Source: an uncultured Dyadobacter sp. | GTDB taxonomy: Bacteria; Bacteroidota; Bacteroidia; Cytophagales; Spirosomataceae | Reading direction: 5' to 3' | Length of the DNA: 64,000 nt | Assembly (NCBI RefSeq): GCF_946482605.1 | Contig: NZ_CAMLSE010000012.1 | Location: 62,001 to 126,000 of the forward strand | In this document: in pieces, positions 60,774 through 64,000 of the stretch | Numbering within the stretch: position 1 is the stretch's first letter | How the letters are laid out: each line of letters begins with the position of its first letter | Position numbers and translations under genes: made by a program | The notes under the pieces: generated by a model | What the model was told of the DNA's origin: nothing | What the model saw: the letters and a program-made list of their open reading frames with translations, nothing else | The model's database searches: none

Positions 60774-61876
60774 TGCAAACGGATTTTGAAACTTCTCAAA
60801 CTAATAACCAGTAAAAAAACGGTCATCCCCAGCAGGATCAGCGTTTCTTTCCACAACGACTGTAATCCCAAACCCTTGATCATGATCGATTTGACGATAA
60901 TGTAAAACCATTTGGAGGGTACCACATTGGAGATGACCTGAAGCGGAACCGGCATGTTTTCAATCGGGAACAGGAAGCCGCTGAACATCATCGTCGGCAG
61001 CAGCATGCCCATCAGGGAGATCAGCATTGCGATCTGCTGGGATTCGGTTTTGATGGAAATGAATATTCCCAATGCCAGGCAGGTGATGATGAACAATGTG
61101 CTTTCCGCGAACAGTAATGGCAGGCTCCCTTTCACCGGAAGATCCAGCGCAAAGACACTCAGAAAAAGGATCGCGCTCACATTGACCAGTGACAGGATCA
61201 GGTAAGGAAATGCCTTCGCAAAAATCACAAGTACCGGTTTGAACGGCGATACCAGCAAAATCTCCATCGTCCCGGTCTCTTTCTCTCGCACAATCGAAAT
61301 GGCGGTCATCATCACCGATACCAGCATCAGCACGAGCGCCATTACACCGGGGACAAACCCATGCGCACCTTTCAGCTGCGGATTGTAGAGCATCCTTGTT
61401 TCAGGGATGATGCGGTAAGGCATATCCAGGTTCCCGTTCACCTGGTTCTGGTAATCCCGGATGATGGCCGACAGGTAGTTCGTGATCATGTTGGCGGTAT
61501 TGATGTCCGTTGCGTCGGTGATTACCTGGACCTGTGCCTTGTTATTGTGCAGCAGCTCAGCATTGAAATTGGACGGAAACACCAGCACCGCCTTGATCTT
61601 GCCTTTGCGGAAAGTAGCCAGGATCTCCTGATGGCTCAACGCCGTCTGGCGGATATTGAAATAACGGCTTGCTCCGATGCGCGTGATCAGCTCCCGCGAC
61701 GCATTATCCCGGGCATAGTCCACCACCAGGATTTCAGAATCTTTCACTTCGTTGGTGAGTGCGAAACCAAAGATCAGGATCTGGGCGATGGGCATGCCGA
61801 ACAGGATCAGCAACGTACGCCGGTCGCGCAGTACGTGATAAAACTCCTTTCGGACGAATGCAATGAATTGTTTCAT
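60770..61876 (-). CDS. ABC-2 type transporter permease
   Basis: 368 residues, paralogous to the next gene: RKEFYHVLRDRRTLLILFGM, then a first helix, a periplasmic domain (about 45-165), and AISIVREKETGTMEILLVSP (the ABC-2 coupling region) before five helices. It starts 3 bases after the ATPase gene stop and overlaps the next permease by 4 bases, so the two are produced together. Confidence 0.92.
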   Translation of the reverse strand: MKQFIAFVRKEFYHVLRDRRTLLILFGMPIAQILIFGFALTNEVKDSEILVVDYARDNASRELITRIGASRYFNIRQTALSHQEILATFRKGKIKAVLVFPSNFNAELLHNNKAQVQVITDATDINTANMITNYLSAIIRDYQNQVNGNLDMPYRIIPETRMLYNPQLKGAHGFVPGVMALVLMLVSVMMTAISIVREKETGTMEILLVSPFKPVLVIFAKAFPYLILSLVNVSAILFLSVFALDLPVKGSLPLLFAESTLFIITCLALGIFISIKTESQQIAMLISLMGMLLPTMMFSGFLFPIENMPVPLQVISNVVPSKWFYIIVKSIMIKGLGLQSLWKETLILLGMTVFLLVISLRSFKIRLQ

Positions 61877-61878
61877 GG

Positions 61879-62625
61879 CTAATCCCCTCTTTTGGCTCCG
61901 CGGGCCAGTTGGTAAAAAACTTCGTCCATCGAGCGTACACCGAAACGGGCCTTCAGATTGGAAGGTGTATCAAGGACCTCCATTTTTCCATCGACCATAA
62001 TGGATATACGGTTGCAATACTCCGCCTCGTCCATATAATGCGTGGTCACAAACACGGTAATGCCGCGATCGGCAGCTTCATAGATCAGGTCCCAGAACTG
62101 CCGCCTCGTTACCGGGTCGACGCCCCCGGTGGGTTCGTCCAGAAAAACGATCCTGGGTTCATGCAAAACAGCAACCGAAAACGAAAGCTTTTGCTTCCAG
62201 CCCAGGGGCAACGAGCCCACCAGCTTGCTGCCCTCGCTTTTCAGGCCGAGGCGATGCAACAGCTCCCCGGTTTTTACCTTGATCTGATCATCCGAAAGTC
62301 CATAAATCCCGCCAAAAAATTCAATATTTTCCAGCACGGTGAGGTTTTCGTATAATGAGAATTTCTGGCTCATATACCCGATGTTCTGCTTGATCGATTC
62401 GGTTTGGGTATATACATCATACCCCGCGATGGAGGCTTTTCCCGAGGTGGGAGCGGACAAGCCGCACAACATGCGCATCGCAGTCGTTTTGCCCGCACCA
62501 TTAGCCCCCAGGAAACCGAATATTTCTCCCCTGCTGACGTCGAACGTTATTTCGTTGGTAGCCGTAAAGTCCCCGAAACGCTTGGTGAGCTTTTCGCAGA
62601 TAATTACTTTGTCATCCTGCATCAT
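61879..62625 (-). CDS. ABC transporter ATP-binding protein (variant signature)
   Basis: 248 residues. The Walker A motif is at 40-48 (GANGAGKTT), the Q-loop in YMSQKFSLYENLTVLEN, Walker B in RIVFLDEPTGGVDP, and the switch His in FVTTHYMDEAEYCNR. The signature motif reads SLPLGWKQKL instead of LSGGQ, as in the second half of YbhF-type exporters. It pairs with the ATPase encoded upstream (62649-63563), which has a regular LSGGM. Start MMQDD at 62625; a second ATG follows directly. Confidence 0.93.
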   Translation of the reverse strand: MMQDDKVIICEKLTKRFGDFTATNEITFDVSRGEIFGFLGANGAGKTTAMRMLCGLSAPTSGKASIAGYDVYTQTESIKQNIGYMSQKFSLYENLTVLENIEFFGGIYGLSDDQIKVKTGELLHRLGLKSEGSKLVGSLPLGWKQKLSFSVAVLHEPRIVFLDEPTGGVDPVTRRQFWDLIYEAADRGITVFVTTHYMDEAEYCNRISIMVDGKMEVLDTPSNLKARFGVRSMDEVFYQLARGAKRGD

Positions 62626-62648
62626 ATCTTTCCGGCCTGAGCCGCCTT

Positions 62649-63563
62649 TTAATTTAACAACTGAATAAATGAATCCTCGATCGTGGCTTTAATGCGCTTC
62701 GCCTCCACGCCCGGAAGCCCCTGCTCTTCGAGGTAATGCTTAATTGTGTCCGGGTCGGCCGCATTGCGGAAAGTGGCGTGTGCGTAATCTCCGAAGGCAT
62801 AGCTTCTCCGAATATCGGGATGTGCCTCCAACACGCGCAGCAGTCGGTACATTTCGCTGCTCCTGATGGCGAAAAGTTCCTCGGGATAGCTCCCTACAAT
62901 ATTTTCCGGCGTATCGATCGAAAGGATCCGTCCGCCCTGGATCAATGCAATGCGATCGCAAAGTGAGGCCTCATCCATGTAGGGCGTCGAAACGATAATG
63001 GTGATGTGCTGCGCTTTCAGCCTTTTGAGCATTTCCCAAAACTCTTTCCGCGAGACCGGGTCGACGCCGGTGGTCGGTTCGTCGAGGAATAGCGTCGTCG
63101 GTTTGTGGATCAATGCACAGCATAATGCGAGCTTCTGCTTCATCCCTCCCGATAGCTTACCGGCCCGACGCTTTTTGAACGGTTCGATCTGTACGTAAAT
63201 GTCTTCGATCAGGTGGTAGTTTTCTTCAATGGTCGTTCCGAACACCGTGGCAAAGAAGTTCAGGTTTTCCTCGATGGTCAGGTCCTGATAAAGCGAAAAC
63301 TTGCCGGGCATATAGCCTACCGAACTCCGGATCTCCCGGAAATCTTTCACGATATCGTGCCCATCCACACTCGCATTGCCGCCATCGGGCAACAGCAGGG
63401 TCGTCAGCATCCGGAAAATACTGGTCTTACCCGCCCCGTCGGGTCCGATGAGCCCGAAGAGCTCTCCCTGGCCAACGGTAAACGAGACATTGTCCACCGC
63501 TACGGTCCCGGTCTTTTCCTTCCCGTAGGTTTTCGTCAGGTTATTGACAATGATTGCTTCCAT
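62649..63563 (-). CDS. ABC transporter ATP-binding protein
   Basis: 304 residues. Walker A is GPDGAGKTS (about 40-48), the Q-loop MPGKFSLYQDLTIEEN, the signature KLSGGMKQKLALC, Walker B TTLFLDEPTTGVDP, and the switch region IVSTPYMDEASLCDR, which has Pro where most have His (STPYMDE). A C-terminal extension of about 80 residues follows the ATPase fold. E. coli YbhF carries both ATPase halves in one chain; here they are separate genes. Its ATG shares one base with the stop of the adaptor gene (TAATG), so the two are translationally coupled. Confidence 0.92.
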   Translation of the reverse strand: MEAIIVNNLTKTYGKEKTGTVAVDNVSFTVGQGELFGLIGPDGAGKTSIFRMLTTLLLPDGGNASVDGHDIVKDFREIRSSVGYMPGKFSLYQDLTIEENLNFFATVFGTTIEENYHLIEDIYVQIEPFKKRRAGKLSGGMKQKLALCCALIHKPTTLFLDEPTTGVDPVSRKEFWEMLKRLKAQHITIIVSTPYMDEASLCDRIALIQGGRILSIDTPENIVGSYPEELFAIRSSEMYRLLRVLEAHPDIRRSYAFGDYAHATFRNAADPDTIKHYLEEQGLPGVEAKRIKATIEDSFIQLLN

Positions 63564-64000
63564 TATTTCAATACCACTTCTCCGTACATTCCGATTTTAA
63601 GCAGACCATCATTTTTAACACGGATTTTCACCGCATACACCAGGTTAGCACGTTCGTCTTTGGTCTGGATCGTCTTCGGCGTAAACTCTGACTTGCCACT
63701 GATCCATTCAATGGCTCCCGGCAGTTGGCGATACTTCCCGCCGGCATCATCCACCAGCACTTTCACCGGCTGGCCGAGCCTGATCCCGGGCAGCTGGTCG
63801 CCCGTCACGTAGGCGCGCAGGATGAGCGTCGACAGATCTGCGATCTTGTAGAGCGGCTTGCCTGCCGACGCCACCTCGTTTGCCTCGGCGTATTTAGTCA
63901 GCACGGTGCCGTTCACCTCGTTCACTATTCTGGATTTGGCCAGCTGGTCGCTGATCTGTTCGATCTGTACGTACAGGGGCAGCGCGTCGCTCCGCAATCC
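63563..64000 (-). CDS. HlyD/YbhG-like membrane-fusion adaptor, C-terminal part (runs off the window)
   Basis: The open frame extends to the window edge; its N-terminus (signal or anchor, most of the coiled coil) lies beyond base 64000. The visible 145 codons contain the end of the hairpin (IEQISDQLAKSRI), the lipoyl-like half (VNEVNGTVLTKYAEANEVAS followed by AGKPLYKIADLS) and the beta-barrel domain (LRAYVTGDQLPGIRLGQPVK, ending LKIGMYGEVVLK). It is the periplasmic adaptor of the exporter encoded downstream and starts the operon as far as can be seen. An outer-membrane TolC-like partner may lie outside the window. Confidence 0.88.
   Translation of the reverse strand, partial: GLRSDALPLYVQIEQISDQLAKSRIVNEVNGTVLTKYAEANEVASAGKPLYKIADLSTLILRAYVTGDQLPGIRLGQPVKVLVDDAGGKYRQLPGAIEWISGKSEFTPKTIQTKDERANLVYAVKIRVKNDGLLKIGMYGEVVLK

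Noticed and set aside
1..64000. tRNA, rRNA, insertion sequences or prophage
   Set aside because: None of the conserved tRNA T-arm patterns, transposase or phage structural genes were recognised on reading both strands; small RNAs cannot be excluded by eye.

Overview
The window looks like a chromosomal segment of a Bacteroidota bacterium, most likely a member of the Cytophagales such as Dyadobacter or a relative. The evidence is three SusC/SusD pairs plus a further partial SusC, FecR anti-sigma / ECF sigma pairs, DUF4249 and DUF1735-type lipoproteins, type IX secretion (T9SS) C-terminal domains, promoters with TAnnTTTG -7 elements, and mostly Shine-Dalgarno-free starts. The genus is an inference from gene content. 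I saw no tRNA, rRNA, insertion sequence, prophage or CRISPR array.

Layout. 1-15214 (minus strand): a truncated SusC at the window edge, then a regulated nutrient-uptake locus that reads, in transcription order, a short FecR-like membrane anti-sigma protein, an ECF sigma factor, FecR, SusC with an STN signalling domain, SusD, a second SusC, a second SusD and a DUF1735/DUF4361 lipoprotein. 15485-25114 (plus): a secreted GH9 endoglucanase followed after 20 bases by sigma, FecR, SusC(STN) and SusD, which together look like a beta-glucan utilisation locus. 25490-29810 (plus): two small paralogous lipoproteins, a TonB-dependent receptor and a DUF4249 lipoprotein. 29872-33113: alaS and, convergently, a CHRD-domain lipoprotein.

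33281-41733 is a cell-surface island. It holds a lipid A-type acyltransferase translationally coupled to a 16-residue-repeat surface protein, a T9SS cargo protein, and two secreted proteins with nearly the same N-terminal half but different C-terminal heads (one like the Bacillus exosporium protein BclB, one C1q/TNF-like). It ends with a sigma/FecR pair controlling a protein that joins an STN signalling domain to twelve 16-residue repeats instead of to a TonB-dependent receptor. 41856-44916: a small basic secreted protein with PBCV-type basic adaptor repeats, and catalase divergent from OxyR with a shared operator-like palindrome.

44940-52503: a DUF4143 ATPase with 33-bp periodic repeats upstream, a PolX-family protein with a degenerate polymerase site but intact PHP domain, a cellobiose-2-epimerase-like enzyme, CsbD, a 3-hydroxyacyl-CoA dehydrogenase, an antitoxin-like remnant and an alpha/beta hydrolase. 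52672-55477: cydA and cydB, separated by an unusual 470-bp repeat element built from inverted octamer arrays, a 26-bp perfect inverted repeat and four small hairpins. 55649-59651: an orphan LytTR response regulator and an L-fucose-type operon (FucP transporter, SDR, zinc alcohol dehydrogenase). 59655-64000 (minus): an ABC-2 exporter operon (HlyD adaptor, two ATPases, two permeases), cut by the window end.
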